From UBA7446 sp965657545 (GTDB lineage Bacteria > Bacteroidota > Bacteroidia > Flavobacteriales > Flavobacteriaceae): DNA of 64,000 bases. The notes beneath the pieces are model-generated. The model had not been told where the DNA came from, made no database searches, and saw only the letters and a list, made by a program, of their open reading frames with translations. Below, in pieces: positions 62,201 to 64,000 of this stretch. Position 1 is the stretch's first letter. Every line of letters starts with the position of its first letter. The position numbers and the translations under genes are program-made. Location: the NCBI GenBank assembly GCA_965657545.1, contig CBFHOG010000001.1:62001-126000 (forward strand), given 5' to 3'.

Positions 62201-63496
62201 CTATTTTACTGCTTTTATTTCAACGCGGCGATTAAGAGCGCGACCTTCTTTAGTCGCATTACTTGCTTTTGGCATAGATTCCCCGTGCGCTTTTGTGCTC
62301 AAACGATTTACCCTAATTCCCGAATCTTTTAGGTGTTTCATTACGTATTTAGCCCTTTTCTCAGAAAGTGCCTTGTTATACGATACTGAACCTGTATTGT
62401 CAGTATGTCCTTCAATGCTGATATTGGTATCAGTATTTGACTTTAAAACGTTGATAACGGTTCTAAGTTTACTGTTTAAAACAGGAAGTGAATTAACATC
62501 GTGTTGATCAGAATCAAAAGAAACCACGAAACTTGATAATAATGACAGCGGGTACTCTGATGTAGTCACTTTTGATGTTTCTGGCTTTTCAATTGCAACA
62601 GGGCAACCGTTGTTAGAAGAAGGACCTGCTTGTCTTGGGCAACCATCGTCTTTGTCAGCAATACCATCACCGTCTCTGTCTGGACAGCCGTTTAATGACG
62701 CGACTCCTGCGGTATTTGGGCAAGCATCATCTGCATCTTTAATCCCATCTCCATCCGCATCTGGACATCCATTAAGTGCCGCCAAGCCCGCGTTCATTGG
62801 ACAGTCGTCATCACTGTTTTTAATCCCATCTCCATCATCATCTGGACAACCGTTTAGGGCTTCAAGACCGGCAATTTCTGGACAAGCGTCTTCACTGTCT
62901 TTAACCCCGTCTTTGTCAGAATCACTCTCGCCACCTAAGGCAAAAGAAAGGCCGAGCAGGTGTTGGAAATGGCTCTCGCCTCCGTTTTCATTACCAATAA
63001 GACCGTCAACTTCTTTAGAGTAAACTTTATATGTTGTTTTGAGTGTTAGCGCTAGCGCTTCGTTAAACCAATAATTTAGTCCTGCACCAGCGTAGGTAAC
63101 AAAAAAGTTATCGTCATTGACTGCAATATCACTAACCCCTCCTACAAGCCCTATACCTCCGCGAAGTGTGGGCTCAAATTTGCCAAGGTCAATAAATTGA
63201 TTGGCAGAAAGTGACGTTCCTAAATCAATGCCGTAGTACAAGTCTTCTTCACCAGATTCACGATCTAAGTTGTTCAAAGCTCCTGCTAAATCAATAGAAA
63301 AGCCTGCTCCTATATAACGTGAAACCTCGATGTAAGAAAAGTTTGGGGAAATCTGCGTTTGTCTATCTTTTCCGTCCAGCAGTAGGTTTACAGCGTTAGT
63401 ACCCACAGTAAGCTTCCAAGGATTGTCTTGGTTTTGTGAAAAAGAATATGTTGAAAATGCTATACACAATAGCATGGTATATACATGGTATTTCAT
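62201..63496 (-). CDS. OmpA-family protein with four thrombospondin-type-3 repeats (copy 1)
   Basis: A 431-residue protein from ATG 63496 (upstream in-frame ATG at 63523 lies in the promoter). Signal peptide (VYTMLLCIAFSTYSFSQ), barrel-like N-domain, four acidic repeats at about 185-295, an insert (AIEKPETSKVTTSEYPL) and an OmpA domain (NISIEGHTDNTGSVSYNKAL, then RALNRRVEIKAVK). It is a close paralogue of the gene at 60790. Confidence 0.92.
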   Translation of the reverse strand: MKYHVYTMLLCIAFSTYSFSQNQDNPWKLTVGTNAVNLLLDGKDRQTQISPNFSYIEVSRYIGAGFSIDLAGALNNLDRESGEEDLYYGIDLGTSLSANQFIDLGKFEPTLRGGIGLVGGVSDIAVNDDNFFVTYAGAGLNYWFNEALALTLKTTYKVYSKEVDGLIGNENGGESHFQHLLGLSFALGGESDSDKDGVKDSEDACPEIAGLEALNGCPDDDGDGIKNSDDDCPMNAGLAALNGCPDADGDGIKDADDACPNTAGVASLNGCPDRDGDGIADKDDGCPRQAGPSSNNGCPVAIEKPETSKVTTSEYPLSLLSSFVVSFDSDQHDVNSLPVLNSKLRTVINVLKSNTDTNISIEGHTDNTGSVSYNKALSEKRAKYVMKHLKDSGIRVNRLSTKAHGESMPKASNATKEGRALNRRVEIKAVK

Positions 63497-63520
63497 AATA
63501 AGTAGATTAATTTGTTGCGC

Positions 63521-63548
63521 CAAATGTACTAAATTTCTTTCAATACAA
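63521..63548 (-). promoter_or_regulatory. Complete promoter TTG-N17-TACATTTG for ompA copy 1
   Basis: On the minus strand TTG lies at 63548-63546 and TACATTTG at 63528-63521, spacer 17 bases, ending 24 bases before ATG 63496. It overlaps the end of addA. Confidence 0.65.
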
Positions 63549-64000
63549 CCTGAGTATCTATATAAACGAGGGCTTTTTGTTTAATTAAGAGTGAACTGTT
63601 TTCTAAGACCGAGGCGTACGCATTAATTTGGGTCTCGTGGTTTTTATTAAAGGCCCCTGTTTTGTAGTCTAGCAGTAGGGCCTCATTGGTTTTCGTTACC
63701 ACAAAACGATCTGGTCTAATCATTTCTCCTGATTCCGTAAGAAGCGGTCGCTCGCAATAGACGCTATTCGCTGGATCAAAAAAGGCCTTCAAGCCCTTGT
63801 GATAAACAACCGATTTAATTTGTTGCTCCAGTTTTATGTATTTTTCTTCACTTAGCAGTTCTTTTGCTTTTGCCTGTGTAATGGCATAATCGATATCTTG
63901 TGGTACTTCAATATGCGCCATAATTTCATGAAAAAGCAATCCGTACTGAGCCTCTTCAGATCGGTTTTGTGCTTTTGGTGTGGTGTTTATGGTGTGGGCT
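63529..64000 (-). CDS. addA: AddA-like helicase-nuclease, C-terminal end (5' part outside the window)
   Basis: The frame runs from the window edge to a stop at 63529 and encodes about 156 C-terminal residues. The sequence YGLLFHEIMAHIEVPQDID resembles the start of the AddA nuclease domain, and RPDRFVVTKTNEALLLDYKT with LLDYKTG is the PD-(D/E)XK motif. AddA together with AddB processes double-strand ends for recombination. The start lies outside the window. The pairing with addB at 57992 is supported by the shared nuclease type. Confidence 0.8.
   Translation of the reverse strand, partial: AHTINTTPKAQNRSEEAQYGLLFHEIMAHIEVPQDIDYAITQAKAKELLSEEKYIKLEQQIKSVVYHKGLKAFFDPANSVYCERPLLTESGEMIRPDRFVVTKTNEALLLDYKTGAFNKNHETQINAYASVLENSSLLIKQKALVYIDTQVVLKEI

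Overview
The window reads as chromosome of a member of the Bacteroidota, most likely a marine or freshwater Flavobacteriaceae. The evidence is a GldH gliding lipoprotein, PorP/SprF proteins beside giant proteins with type B type-IX-secretion sorting domains, a seven-gene-plus aerotolerance (bat) operon, TonB receptors with carboxypeptidase-like N-domains, and repeated -7 boxes of the flavobacterial TAnnTTTG type. Genes are dense, many overlap by 1-11 bases, and several use GTG or TTG starts. No database search was possible; all names rest on motifs and family resemblance.

Layout. 1-8664 (-): moxR, DUF58, a two-membrane-span protein, batA, batB, batC, batD, batE (batE cut by the window edge). 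8805-11358 (+): an AlbA_2/Schlafen-type protein, then a probable Panacea-antitoxin/toxin pair and a small basic protein. 11402-14309 (-): nadD, gmk, yicC and a secreted endonuclease I. 14446-18012 (+): a short lipoprotein-signal remnant, a higB/higA-like module in which the antitoxin carries an ImmA/IrrE peptidase domain, then an ECF sigma factor with a membrane-anchored partner. 18125-22839: a DUF5689 lipoprotein and TonB receptor, divergent from a secreted endonuclease/exonuclease/phosphatase.

22.9-26.9 kb is the most unusual part: an AT-rich block with a 59-residue Cys-containing peptide gene, a perfect hairpin acting as a likely attenuator, an LPLAT-like protein, an exported carboxypeptidase-regulatory-domain protein, and a PqqD-like/M50 membrane peptidase. 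It looks like a ribosomal-peptide (RiPP) locus lacking any of the usual modifying enzymes. It is followed by GC-rich nested hairpin repeats and a small lipoprotein.

27.7-37.8 kb is housekeeping: thioesterase, HU-CCDC81/SPOR protein, dprA, trpS, a PlsC-type acyltransferase, recA, trhO-gldH-pbp1A, a CYTH phosphatase and a 70-residue protein. 37.9-51.7 kb: a secreted S1/P1 nuclease and a duplicated porP/giant-adhesin pair followed by a methyltransferase. 51.7-52.2 kb is a graveyard with fragments of broken genes, including a Gfo/Idh/MocA oxidoreductase piece. 52.7-57.3 kb: a secreted metallophosphatase and a TonB receptor bracketed by a 27-bp direct repeat next to a CAU tRNA. 57.5-64.0 kb: a small membrane protein, addB, two tandem ompA paralogues with near-identical terminators, and the 3' end of addA.

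Taken together the window encodes cell-envelope work (aerotolerance complex, T9SS substrates, OmpA), nucleic-acid and phosphate scavenging (three secreted nucleases/phosphatases with their receptors), recombination and uptake (recA, dprA, addAB), and two toxin-antitoxin modules.
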